Assembly (NCBI RefSeq): GCF_002086735.1
Contig: NZ_MVIJ01000043.1
Coordinates: 1 to 49,361, forward strand
Source of the DNA: Mycobacterium scrofulaceum
Lineage (GTDB): Bacteria; Actinomycetota; Actinomycetes; Mycobacteriales; Mycobacteriaceae
Direction: 5' to 3'
Length of the DNA: 49,361 nucleotides
Below, piece after piece: positions 7,798 through 15,774 of the stretch (position 1 is the first letter of the stretch; each line of letters starts with the position of its first letter). The notes beneath the pieces are model-generated. The model ran no database searches and was not told where the DNA came from. It saw only the letters and a program-made list of their open reading frames with translations. The position numbers were made by a program, and so were the translations under genes.

Positions 7798-8023
7798 TGC
7801 ATTCCTCCTGTTACCGGGGCCAATCCACCAGTCGTTCGGGTTCACCCGGTCAGCGAGCGATCCCAGCCAGGGTTACGCGTGGCGAAGGCGTGGATTCCTT
7901 ACGGGCTGCGACGCCGCTGAGGTGTTCACCCAGGCCGCGCAGCTCCCCGACGCCAGATACCCAGTTTGTGGGGGCCCCACGCGGCGGCCCGACCCTTTTC
8001 CGTCCCGCTCTCGACGAAGGCTC

Positions 8024-8070
8024 TTGACGAGCGCTGAACATGCGTTTAGCATACTGAACATGCGTTCAGC
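8024..8070 (+). promoter_or_regulatory. Promoter with twin TetR operators over a leaderless start
   Basis: TTGACG (8024-8029), 17 bases, then TAGCAT (8047-8052) place transcription initiation at about 8059-8060, exactly on ATG 8060. Two near-identical 17-mers, CTGAACATGCGTTTAGC (8034-8050) and CTGAACATGCGTTCAGC (8054-8070), lie 20 bases apart. Each is an inverted repeat of the form TGAAC-ATGC-GTTCA (one mismatch in the first). They cover the spacer, the -10 and the start codon, so a bound TetR protein would occlude the polymerase. This is probably the operator of the adjacent regulator. Confidence 0.75.
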
Positions 8071-8698
8071 CGACCTGACCGCCGCAGCCCGGATCCGGGA
8101 CGCGGCCATCGAGCAGTTCGGCGAGCAGGGGTTCGGCGTGGGGCTGCGCGCGATCGCCGAGGCGGCGGGGGTGAGCGCCGCGTTGGTCATCCACCACTTC
8201 GGCTCCAAGGAGGGCTTGCGCAAGGCGTGTGACGACTACATCGCCGAAGAGATCCGCAACAGCAAGTCCGAGGCGCTGCAGTCGAAAGACCCCGCCACCT
8301 GGTTCGCGCAGATGGCCGAGATCGAGTCGTACGCACCGATGATGGCCTACCTGGTTCGCAGCATGCAGTCCGGCGGTGAACTGGCAAATATGTTGTGGCG
8401 CAGGATGATCGACAACGCCGAAGAGTACCTGGACGAGGGCGTTCGGGCCGGCACCATAAAGCCGAGTCGCGACCCCCGCGCCCGAGCCCGGTATCTGGGC
8501 ATCACCGGCGGCGGCGGCTTTTTGCTCTATCTACAGATGCACGAGACACCGACGGACATTCGCGCGGTGCTCCGGGACTACGCCCGCGAGATGGTGCTGC
8601 CCGCGCTGGAGATCTACACCGAAGGACTCATGGTCGACCGCACCATGTACGACGCATTCCTGGCCGCCGAGGATCGAGGAGAAACCCATGCCAGCTGA
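8060..8698 (+). CDS. TetR-family repressor of the ABC efflux operon (Rv1219c-like)
   Basis: A 212-aa TetR/AcrR-type regulator. The DNA-binding domain is N-terminal (ARIRDAAIEQFGEQGFGVGLRAIAEAAGVSAALVIHHFGSKEGL, about 9-52); the C-terminal ligand/dimer domain is all-helical. The frame is open far upstream, but ATG 8060 is fixed by the promoter geometry and by homology. The M. tuberculosis orthologue Rv1219c represses the Rv1218c-Rv1217c multidrug exporter, and the same gene order follows here. Its stop overlaps the ABC ATPase start (8688), indicating one transcript and autoregulation through the twin operator. Confidence 0.9.
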   Translation: MRSADLTAAARIRDAAIEQFGEQGFGVGLRAIAEAAGVSAALVIHHFGSKEGLRKACDDYIAEEIRNSKSEALQSKDPATWFAQMAEIESYAPMMAYLVRSMQSGGELANMLWRRMIDNAEEYLDEGVRAGTIKPSRDPRARARYLGITGGGGFLLYLQMHETPTDIRAVLRDYAREMVLPALEIYTEGLMVDRTMYDAFLAAEDRGETHAS

Positions 8699-9602
8699 CA
8701 ACGTAGCTCCCATCGAAATCCGTGGGTTGACAAAGAACTTCGGAGAGGTGCGAGCGCTTGACGGCCTGGATCTCACCGTGCGTCCGGGTGAAGTGCACGG
8801 CTTCCTCGGTCCCAACGGCGCCGGAAAATCGACGACCATTCGCATCCTGCTGGGCCTCGTGAAGGCGGACGCCGGCAGCGTGCGGCTACTGGGTGGCGAC
8901 CCGTGGACCGACGCGGTCGCCCTGCACCGCCAGATCGCCTACGTGCCCGGCGATGTCACGCTGTGGCCGACGCTGACCGGCGGCGAAACGATCGACCTGC
9001 TGGCCCGCATGCGCGGCGGTATCGACCGCAAGCGTCGGGCCGAGCTCATCGAGCGCTTCGACCTCGATCCACACAAGAAGGCTCGGACCTACTCGAAGGG
9101 CAACCGGCAAAAGGTCTCGTTGATCTCCGCGTTCTCCTCGAGAGCCCGCCTGCTGCTGCTGGACGAGCCCAGCAGCGGGCTGGACCCGTTGATGGAGAAC
9201 GTCTTTCAGCAGTGTGTCGCCGAGGCGCGCGATCGCGGTGCGACGGTCCTGCTGTCCAGTCACATCCTCGCCGAGACCGAAGCGCTGTGCGAAAGGGTGA
9301 CGATCATCCGGGCCGGCAAGACCGTCGAGAGTGGTTCGCTGAATTCCATGCGCCACCTCAGCCGCACCTCTATCAAAGCCGAAATGACGGGCGACCCCGG
9401 CGATCTCACCCGAATCAAAGGAGTCGAGGACGTCAGCGTCGACGGCAACACCGTGCGCGCGCAGGTGGACGGCGAGAGCCTCGGGGAGCTGATCCGTGCG
9501 CTGGGTGACGCCGGCGTGCGCAGTCTGATCAGCCAGCCGCCGACGCTCGAGGAACTGTTCCTGCGCCACTACGACATCGCGGAGAAGGTGTCCGCGTCAT
9601 GA
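8688..9602 (+). CDS. ABC multidrug exporter, ATP-binding subunit (Rv1218c-like)
   Basis: The nucleotide-binding subunit of an ABC-type efflux pump. Walker A GPNGAGKST is at about 41-49, the signature motif is the drug-exporter variant YSKGNRQKVSL instead of LSGGQ, and Walker B LLLLDEPSSGLDP is followed by the H-loop SSHILAE. The roughly 80-aa C-terminal extension is typical of DrrA/CcmA-like ATPases. Length 304 aa. GAGGAG lies upstream of ATG 8688, inside the end of the TetR gene. The stop overlaps the permease start by ATGA. The M. tuberculosis orthologue exports several drug scaffolds together with Rv1217c. Confidence 0.92.
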   Translation: MPADNVAPIEIRGLTKNFGEVRALDGLDLTVRPGEVHGFLGPNGAGKSTTIRILLGLVKADAGSVRLLGGDPWTDAVALHRQIAYVPGDVTLWPTLTGGETIDLLARMRGGIDRKRRAELIERFDLDPHKKARTYSKGNRQKVSLISAFSSRARLLLLDEPSSGLDPLMENVFQQCVAEARDRGATVLLSSHILAETEALCERVTIIRAGKTVESGSLNSMRHLSRTSIKAEMTGDPGDLTRIKGVEDVSVDGNTVRAQVDGESLGELIRALGDAGVRSLISQPPTLEELFLRHYDIAEKVSAS

Positions 9603-11242
9603 GCACCGCCACGCTGGATCGCCCGTCCCGTCCCGCCCGGCCCGCGGCGCAGCTTCGACCGAACTTTTCCGGGACGCTCGGGATGCTGCGTCTCTACCTG
9701 CGCCGCGACCGCATCTCGCTGCCGCTGTGGGTGCTGCTGCTGTCGGTGCCGTTGGCAACGGTGTACGTCGGCAGCATCGAGAAAGTCTACCCCACCCAGG
9801 CCGCCCGGGCGGGATTCGCGGCTTCCATCATGGCGAGCCCCGCGCAGCGGGCGCTCTACGGGCAGGTCTACAACGACAGCCTCGGCGCCGTCGGCATCTG
9901 GAAGGCCGGCATGTTCCACCTGCTGATCGCGGTGGCCGTCATCCTGACCGTCATCCGCCACACCCGCGCCGACGAGGAGGCCGGCCGGACCGAGCTCGTG
10001 GACTCGACCGCCGTGGGCCGCTACGCCAGCCTGAGCGCCGCGCTGCTGCTGTCGTTCGGGGCCAGCGTCGCCACCGGAGCAATCGGCGCGGCGGGACTGC
10101 TCACCATCGACGTCCCGCCCGGCGGGTCGCTCGCCTTCGGCGCGGCGCTGGCCTGCTCGGGCCTGGTGTTCACCGCCGTCGCCGCCGTGGCCGCGCAGTT
10201 GTCGCCGAGCGCGCGCGTTGCCCGCGGTGCCGCGTTCGCGGTCCTCGCGGCCGCCTTCACGCTGCGCGCCGTCGGCGATGCCGGTTCCGGCGCGCTGTCG
10301 TGGCTCTCGCCGCTGGGCTGGTCACTGCAAGTCCGGCCCTACGCGGGCGACCACTGGCCGGTACTGGCACTGCATCTGGCGACGACCGTCGCGCTCACCG
10401 CGGTGGCATATCGGCTGCTCGCCGGCCGCGACGTCGGCGCCGGGCTCTTCGCCGAGCGGCCCGGGCCCGGCTCCGCGGCGCCCGCGCTGGGCAACGCCTT
10501 CGGGCTGGCGTGGCGGCTGGACCGCGGAGCGCTGCTGCTCTGGACGGTGGGCCTGTGCCTCTATGGCGTGCTGATGGGCAGCGTGGTGCATGGCATCGGC
10601 GACGAGCTCGGCGGCAGCAACGCCGCCCGCGACATCGTCGTCCGGATGGGCGGCACCAGTGCTTTGGAGGACGCATTCATCGCCGTCGCGTTCACGATGA
10701 TGGGCATGGTGGCCGCCGCGTTCGCCGTCTCGCTGACGTTGCGATTGCACCAGGAGGAGACGGGCCAACGAGCCGAAACGACGCTGGCCGGCGCGGTGTC
10801 GCGAATCCGCTGGCTGGCCAGCCACCTGGTGGCGGCATTGGCCGGGTCCTCGGCCGCGATGCTCCTCAGCGGTGTGGCCGGGGGGCTCGTCTACGGGGCA
10901 GCCGCCGGCGACGTCGGCGGCAAGGTGGCGCTCGTGCTGGCAAGCGCGGCCGTCCAACTGCCCGCGGTCTGGCTGTTGTCCGCGGTGACAGTCGCCCTCT
11001 TCGGTCTGACACCGCGATTCACGCCGATGGCCTGGGGCGTGCTGGTCGGCTTCATCGCCCTCTACCTGATCGGTTCGTTGGCCGGGTTCCCGCAATGGTT
11101 GCTCGACCTGGAACCCTTTGCCCACATTCCCCGCGTCGGCGCGGCTTTCACCGGCGTGCCTTTGCTGTGGCTGTTGGCCTTCGACGCCGGACTGATTACC
11201 CTCGGTGTCATGGCCTTCCGACGCCGCGATCTGCGTAGCTAG
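9599..11242 (+). CDS. ABC multidrug exporter, permease subunit (Rv1217c-like)
   Basis: The membrane subunit of the efflux pump. The 547-aa protein has about 12 hydrophobic segments in two similar halves (for example WVLLLSVPLATVYVGSI near residue 43 and ALLLWTVGLCLYGVLMG near 305). This corresponds to a fused pair of ABC-2-type permease modules. The N-terminal about 40 residues are cytosolic and basic. It overlaps the ATPase gene by four bases (9599-9602) and is followed after 7 bases by the ICMT-like gene, so translation is coupled along the operon. Confidence 0.9.
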   Translation: MSTATLDRPSRPARPAAQLRPNFSGTLGMLRLYLRRDRISLPLWVLLLSVPLATVYVGSIEKVYPTQAARAGFAASIMASPAQRALYGQVYNDSLGAVGIWKAGMFHLLIAVAVILTVIRHTRADEEAGRTELVDSTAVGRYASLSAALLLSFGASVATGAIGAAGLLTIDVPPGGSLAFGAALACSGLVFTAVAAVAAQLSPSARVARGAAFAVLAAAFTLRAVGDAGSGALSWLSPLGWSLQVRPYAGDHWPVLALHLATTVALTAVAYRLLAGRDVGAGLFAERPGPGSAAPALGNAFGLAWRLDRGALLLWTVGLCLYGVLMGSVVHGIGDELGGSNAARDIVVRMGGTSALEDAFIAVAFTMMGMVAAAFAVSLTLRLHQEETGQRAETTLAGAVSRIRWLASHLVAALAGSSAAMLLSGVAGGLVYGAAAGDVGGKVALVLASAAVQLPAVWLLSAVTVALFGLTPRFTPMAWGVLVGFIALYLIGSLAGFPQWLLDLEPFAHIPRVGAAFTGVPLLWLLAFDAGLITLGVMAFRRRDLRS

Positions 11243-11249
11243 CAACGTC

Positions 11250-11924
11250 GTGAAAACCGGTCTTCGCGTCACGGTGACCTCCCTGTGGGGAGTCCTGTCG
11301 TTCGGCTTGATCCTCTTCCTACCGGCCGGGACGCTGCGCTATTGGCAGGCATGGGTTTTCATCGCCGTGTTCATGGCGGCAACGATCGTCCCCGTCATCT
11401 ACCTGGCGCGGAACAACCCCGCGGCCCTGCAGCGACGCATGAATGCGGGACCCCGCGCCGAACCCCGTGCCGCGCAGAAATTCATCATCACCGGCTCGTT
11501 CCTGAGCCTGTTCGCGACGATGGTGGTCAGCGCGCTCGACCACCGGTTCGGCTGGTCGCCGGTGCCGCCGTGGCTGTCCGTGCTGGGCGACGTGCTGGTG
11601 GCCACGGGGCTCGGGATCGCCATGCTGGTCATCGTCCAAAACGCTTATGCCGCAGCCACCGTCACAGTGGAGTCGGGGCAGACGCTGGTGTCCGACGGTC
11701 TCTATCGATTCGTGCGTCACCCGATGTACGTCGGGAACGTGATCATGATGGTCGGCATGCCTCTGGCGCTCGGCTCCTACTGGGGGCTGCTCTTCGTGCT
11801 TCCGGGCGGCGTGATGCTCGCGCTGCGCATCCTCGACGAGGAGAAGTTGCTCACCCAGGAGCTGGCCGGATACGGCGAATACCGGCAGCGCGTGCGCTAT
11901 CGCTTGGTGCCATACATCTGGTGA
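11250..11924 (+). CDS. Isoprenylcysteine carboxyl methyltransferase-like membrane protein (Rv1216c-like)
   Basis: A 224-aa integral membrane protein with about five transmembrane helices. The C-terminal block SDGLYRFVRHPMYVGNVIMMVGMPLALGS...YGEYRQRVRYRLVPYIW carries the RHPMY and Glu-Tyr-Arg features of the ICMT/PEMT methyltransferase superfamily, which bind SAM at the membrane. The substrate is unknown. GTG 11250 is chosen because it gives the length of the M. tuberculosis protein; no ribosome site is seen and translation probably continues from the permease 7 bases upstream. It is co-transcribed with the exporter. Confidence 0.82.
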   Translation: MKTGLRVTVTSLWGVLSFGLILFLPAGTLRYWQAWVFIAVFMAATIVPVIYLARNNPAALQRRMNAGPRAEPRAAQKFIITGSFLSLFATMVVSALDHRFGWSPVPPWLSVLGDVLVATGLGIAMLVIVQNAYAAATVTVESGQTLVSDGLYRFVRHPMYVGNVIMMVGMPLALGSYWGLLFVLPGGVMLALRILDEEKLLTQELAGYGEYRQRVRYRLVPYIW

Positions 11925-11987
11925 CGGCCTAGTCGGGCCGCTTACGGTGTTCTCAGTGGCCCCAATCCCGCCCGCCCGGGATCGGCT

Positions 11988-12688
11988 GTGGGGGGCCTCC
12001 GGTATGCGTTGGGCCGGATACGCGGCGTCGCCAAGCCTCCCGTCACGGTGACCGATCCACCGACCGGACTGCACGCCGAACGTGACGTCGCCGCGCCGAC
12101 CCGCGACGGAATCGTCCTGCAGGTCAACGATTTCCGGCATACCGATGCGGGGGCCCGACCGGTCATTCCGAGCATCCATCCCTACGGCGAGGGCAATCTG
12201 CCGCGGCGCCGCGGCAACACGTGGACGTTCTCCGTGCATACCGCATGCTGCGCCAGCCGCGACCGGCGACCTTCTCGGCGCTCACCGGGTGGGAGCGCCC
12301 GATCCCGCGTGGTGGACGGCGCGGGACTTCGTCGTGGTGAATACCGACTCTCGCGGCTGCGGGCCCTCCGAGGGAACCGAGAAATCGTTGTCGCGCCGGA
12401 GGCCGGGGACGCCCACGACGCGGTGCGGTGAATCGCCGGGCAACCGTGGAGCGACGTTCGGGTCGTCATGCTCGGGGTGTCGTAGGTGGCGATCAGCCAG
12501 TAGGCCGTCGCGGCGCTGAGGGCCATCTGCCCGCGGGCAGGCTGCACCGACGCCTACCGCGACCTGACGTTTCCGGGCGGCGTTCGGGAGGAGGACTCCA
12601 CCCGAATGTGGTCGCGGATCGTGGGGCGCGGCACGCGGCAGACCTACGACCTGGAGCCCCCGGCCCGGCGAGCGCCCCGCACCGCCGG
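11988..12688 (+). pseudogene. Decayed CocE/NonD-type hydrolase (Rv1215c-like), truncated and frameshifted
   Basis: Homologous pieces of an X-Pro dipeptidyl-peptidase S15/CocE hydrolase appear in successive frames. They run: PPTGLHAERDVAAPTRDGIVL and PVIPSIHPYGEGNLP; then YRMLRQPRPATFSALTGWER; then DPAWWTARDFVVVNTDSRGCGPSEG; then TDAYRDLTFPGGVREE and IVGRGTRQTYDLEP. At least two frameshifts and in-frame stops break the gene. The last about 60 percent of the roughly 560-aa family length, including the catalytic His region, is missing. The homology ends at the palindromic repeat at 12689. In M. tuberculosis the intact gene is the last of the Rv1219c-Rv1215c cluster. Confidence 0.8.
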
Positions 12689-12746
12689 CGAGCAGACGCA
12701 AAATCGCATGTCGCACCGGCCGCCCGTGCGATTTTGTGACTGCTCG
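12689..12746. repeat. 58-bp palindromic element, copy 1
   Basis: The left arm CGAGCAGACGCAAAATCGCA (12689-12708) pairs with the right arm at 12727-12746 (18 of 20 positions), around an 18-base loop. The same arms recur at 24524-24581. Here it lies between the 3' ends of the hydrolase pseudogene and glgC, where it could also end transcription. Confidence 0.75.
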
Positions 12747-12757
12747 CGGCGCCAGGG

Positions 12758-13972
12758 CTAGATCCAGACGCCCTTGCCCACCGCGACCACCCCGCCGGCG
12801 CTGATCGCGAAGCGCTCTTTGTCCTTCTCTAGATCCACCCCGACCATCTCGCCCGGCCCGACGACGACGTTCTTGTCCAGGATGGCGTGGCGCACCACGG
12901 CGCCGCGGCCGACCCGGGCGCCCGGCATGATCACGCTGCCCTCCACGATCGCGCCGTCGTCGACGACGACGTTGGACGACAGCACGGAGTTGCGCACCGA
13001 GGCGGCCGAAATGATGCTGCCCGCCCCGACGACCGATTCCTGCGCCGAGCCGCCGTTGACGAACTTGGCCGGTGCCAGGTTCTCGGACTCGCCGCGAATC
13101 GGCCACCGCTTGTTGTAGAGGTTGAAAACCGGGTGCACCGACACCAGGTCCATGTGCGCGTCGTAGAACGCGTCGAGGGTTCCCACGTCGCGCCAGTACC
13201 CCCGGTCGCGGTCGGTGGCGCCGGGCACCTCGTTGTCCTTGAAGTCGTAGACGGCGGCCATCCCGTCGGCCACCAGTCGGGGGATGATGTCGCCGCCCAT
13301 GTCGTGGTCCGAATGGTCGTCGTCGGCGTCGGCACGAATCGCGTCGATGAGCACCTTGGTCGTGAAGATGTAGTTGCCCATCGACACGAACGTCGAGGCC
13401 GGGTCGTCCGGCGTTCCCGGGGGATTCAGGGGTTTCTCGACGAAGTCGCGGATGCGGCCGGACTCGTCGGCGTCGATGCAGCCGAAGGCGGTCGCCTCGC
13501 CGCGCGGAACCCGGATACCGGCCACCGTCGCGCCCGCCCCGCTGTCGATGTGGAACCGGACCATCTGCTCGGGGTCCATCCGGTACACGTGGTCGGCGCC
13601 GAAAACCACTATGTAGTCGGGGTCTTCGTCGTAGATGAGGTTGAGCGACTGGTAGATGGCGTCGGCGGAACCGGTGTACCAGCGCGGGCCGAGGCGCTGC
13701 TGGGCGGGCACCGGGGTGATGTACTCACCGGCCAGGCCGGACAGCCGCCAGTTCTGCGAAATGTGACGGTCGAGTGAATGCGACTTGTACTGAGTGAGAA
13801 CGCAGATCCGCAAATACCGGGCGTTGACGAGGTTGGACAGCACGAAGTCGATGAGCCGGTAGGCGCCCCCAAAGGGAACCGCGGGCTTGGCCCGATCCGC
13901 GGTCAGCGGATAAAGCCGCTTGCCCTCACCGCCGGCCAGGACAATGCCCAGCACGTGTGGCGCTTCCCTCAT
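12758..13972 (-). CDS. glgC: Glucose-1-phosphate adenylyltransferase (ADP-glucose pyrophosphorylase)
   Basis: Makes ADP-glucose from glucose-1-phosphate and ATP for glycogen, capsular alpha-glucan and maltose-1-phosphate. The nucleotide-binding signature LAGGEGKRLYPLTADRAKPAVPFGG is at about 12-36, WYTGSADAIYQS and FGADHVYRMD follow, and the C-terminal left-handed beta-helix repeat (VRNSVLSSNVVVDDGAIVEGSVIMPG) forms the allosteric domain. Length 404 aa, as for M. tuberculosis GlgC (Rv1213). It is divergent from glgM, which uses its product. TAGGTT lies 6 bases before the ATG, suggesting a leaderless transcript. Confidence 0.96.
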   Translation of the reverse strand: MREAPHVLGIVLAGGEGKRLYPLTADRAKPAVPFGGAYRLIDFVLSNLVNARYLRICVLTQYKSHSLDRHISQNWRLSGLAGEYITPVPAQQRLGPRWYTGSADAIYQSLNLIYDEDPDYIVVFGADHVYRMDPEQMVRFHIDSGAGATVAGIRVPRGEATAFGCIDADESGRIRDFVEKPLNPPGTPDDPASTFVSMGNYIFTTKVLIDAIRADADDDHSDHDMGGDIIPRLVADGMAAVYDFKDNEVPGATDRDRGYWRDVGTLDAFYDAHMDLVSVHPVFNLYNKRWPIRGESENLAPAKFVNGGSAQESVVGAGSIISAASVRNSVLSSNVVVDDGAIVEGSVIMPGARVGRGAVVRHAILDKNVVVGPGEMVGVDLEKDKERFAISAGGVVAVGKGVWI

Positions 13973-14128
13973 GGTTCAAACCTATCGGCCGTGGCGAGAC
14001 GCTGCCAGAGGGACCGCGCTATTCGCGGCGTTCTGTGCGGCTGTGTCAAGGTATTTGGTCCCCTCGGCCGGCCGCCGACTGCCCGGCCCGACTCGCGGGC
14101 CCGGTCGACACCGAACTACCGTGCGGGT
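13973..14128. promoter_or_regulatory. Divergent glgC/glgM promoter region
   Basis: A 156-base spacer. On the minus strand TAGGTT (13984-13979) ends 6 bases before the glgC ATG. On the plus strand TACCGT (14117-14122) ends 6 bases before the glgM ATG. Both place the start of transcription on the start codon. The -35 regions are weak. No ribosome sites are visible for either gene. Confidence 0.4.
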
Positions 14129-15292
14129 ATGCGGGTGGCGATGATGACTCGGGAGTACCCACCGGAGGTCTACGGGGGAGCCGGTGTGCATGTCACCGAA
14201 CTGGTCGCGCAACTGCGCCGATTGTGCGCGGTCGACGTGCACTGCATGGGTGCGCCGCGGCCGAACGCGTTCGTGCACCAGCCCGATCCGCGCTTGCAGG
14301 GCGCCAACCCGGCGCTGTCGACGTTGTCGTCGGACCTGCTGATGGCCAACGCCGCGTCGGCGGCCACCGTCGTGCATTCGCACACCTGGTACACCGGCAT
14401 GGCCGGGCATCTGGCCGCGCTGCTCTATGGCGTCCCCCACGTCCTGACCGCGCATTCGCTCGAGCCGTTGCGGCCGTGGAAGGCCGAACAACTCGGCGGC
14501 GGCTACCGCGTGTCGACGTGGGTCGAGCACACCGCCGTGCAGGCCGCCGACGCCGTCATCGCCGTCAGCTCCGCGATGCGCGACGACATCCTGCGGGTCT
14601 ATCCCGCACTGGATCCCGGCGGGGTGCACGTCGTCCGCAACGGGGTGGACACCGACGTCTGGCATCCGTCCGGACCGACGCAGACCGGGTCGTTGCTGGC
14701 CGAACTCGGCGTCGACCCGCACCGGCCCACCGTGGCGTTCGTCGGCCGGATCACCCGGCAGAAAGGCGTCGCCCACTTGGTGGCGGCGGCGCATCACTTC
14801 GACCCCGAGGCGCAGGTGGTGTTGTGTGCCGGCGCCCCCGACACCCCGGAGATCGCCGACGAGATTCGGTCAGCGGTGGCGCGGCTGGCCCAGAGCCGAA
14901 ACGGCGTGTTCTGGATCAGAGAAATGCTGCCCATTGGCGAGCTACGCGAAATACTCTCGGCCGCAACGGTTTTCGTGTGCCCCTCGGTGTACGAGCCGCT
15001 GGGCATCGTGAACCTGGAGGCGATGGCCTGCGCGACGGCAGTGGTGGCGTCCGATGTCGGCGGGATACCCGAGGTTGTCGTCGACGGGGTGACGGGTTCG
15101 CTGGTGCACTACGACGCCGACGACCCGGCCGGCTACCAGGCCCGGTTGGCCCGAGCGGTCAACGAGCTCGTCGCCGACCCCGACAGGGCGAAGCGCTATG
15201 GGCAGGCGGGACGCCAACGCTGCGTCGAGGATTTTTCCTGGGCCCGCGTCGCCGAGCAGACCCTGGACATCTACCGGAAGGTGTGTGCGTAA
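14129..15292 (+). CDS. glgM: GT4 glycosyltransferase GlgM (glycogen synthase/maltose-1-phosphate synthase)
   Basis: A retaining GT4 glycosyltransferase using ADP-glucose. In M. tuberculosis the orthologue Rv1212c (formerly glgA) makes maltose-1-phosphate for the GlgE pathway. The N-terminal Rossmann domain starts MRVAMMTREYPPEVYGGAGVH with the acceptor/ADP loop. The C-terminal domain has FVGRITRQKGVAHL and the nucleotide-sugar motif EPLGIVNLEAMACATAVVASDVGGIPEVV with the conserved Glu pair. The frame is open 117 codons upstream, but ATG 14129 gives the family length of 387 aa and the characteristic start. Divergent from glgC. Confidence 0.93.
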   Translation: MRVAMMTREYPPEVYGGAGVHVTELVAQLRRLCAVDVHCMGAPRPNAFVHQPDPRLQGANPALSTLSSDLLMANAASAATVVHSHTWYTGMAGHLAALLYGVPHVLTAHSLEPLRPWKAEQLGGGYRVSTWVEHTAVQAADAVIAVSSAMRDDILRVYPALDPGGVHVVRNGVDTDVWHPSGPTQTGSLLAELGVDPHRPTVAFVGRITRQKGVAHLVAAAHHFDPEAQVVLCAGAPDTPEIADEIRSAVARLAQSRNGVFWIREMLPIGELREILSAATVFVCPSVYEPLGIVNLEAMACATAVVASDVGGIPEVVVDGVTGSLVHYDADDPAGYQARLARAVNELVADPDRAKRYGQAGRQRCVEDFSWARVAEQTLDIYRKVCA

Positions 15293-15321
15293 CGCTGGCG
15301 GCAGCCGTCCGCCGGCGCGGC

Positions 15322-15495
15322 TCAGCTGGAGCTCGTGACACCCTTGAGTTCGTCACCGAGAGCCGCGGCTTCGTCGGGCGTCAGCTCGACGACCAGTCGA
15401 CCGCCTCCCTCAAGTGGTACCCGCATCACGATGCCGCGCCCCTCCTTGGTTGCTTCCAGAGGACCGTCGCCGGTCCGGGGCTTCATCGCCGCCAT
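15322..15495 (-). CDS. DUF3117 small conserved protein (Rv1211-like)
   Basis: A 57-aa actinobacterial protein of unknown function: MAAMKPRTGDGPLEATKEGR then IVMRVPLEGGGRLVVELTPDEAAALGDELKG. The core is nearly invariant across actinobacteria as I recall it. ATG 15495 has GGAGGGAG 6 bases upstream and is preferred over upstream in-frame codons (for example 15555, used in the M. tuberculosis annotation). It lies 29 bases beyond the stop of glgM, convergent. Confidence 0.85.
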   Translation of the reverse strand: MAAMKPRTGDGPLEATKEGRGIVMRVPLEGGGRLVVELTPDEAAALGDELKGVTSSS

Positions 15496-15662
15496 CGAGT
15501 GCTCCCTCCAGGTTCGAGCTGGCCCGCCTTTGCGGACCTGGTCGGCGCCGAGCATGCCCCGCCAGCGATTTTCCAGCCATACCCGACATCGAACTGCCAA
15601 ATCACCCTTCTATTGTTCCCTATCGAGGTCACGAGTTGTACAAAGACCCGGTTCTCGGGCTT

Positions 15663-15774
15663 AGCGGGCCGCCGAAACCAAAGCGCGGCCCACATCGTCA
15701 CCGGGCGCAACCCGATCGCCCGGTTCCTCAGCGGGCCGCCGAAACCAAAGCGCGGCCCACATCGTCACCGGGCG
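15663..15774. repeat. Tandem 45-bp duplication covering the end of tag
   Basis: Two identical 45-base copies (15663-15707 and 15730-15774, period 67) each contain GGGCCGC...GCGGCCC, an inverted repeat with a 7-bp stem. The copy proximal to tag includes its last codons and stop (15765-15767). The result is a doubled terminator-like hairpin downstream of tag. Confidence 0.8.

Noticed and set aside
7682..8059. Upstream extension of the TetR frame by 126 codons
   Set aside because: It runs antisense to the NRAMP gene and through the operator region; the promoter geometry fixes the start at 8060.
12689..12746. CRISPR repeat interpretation of the palindromes and short tandem repeats (also 18646, 23321, 15663)
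   Set aside because: Too few units, no regular spacers of similar length and no cas genes in the window.
15322..15600. Longer versions of the DUF3117 protein (92 or 77 aa)
   Set aside because: The domain begins at MAAMKPRTG, and only ATG 15495 has a strong ribosome site.
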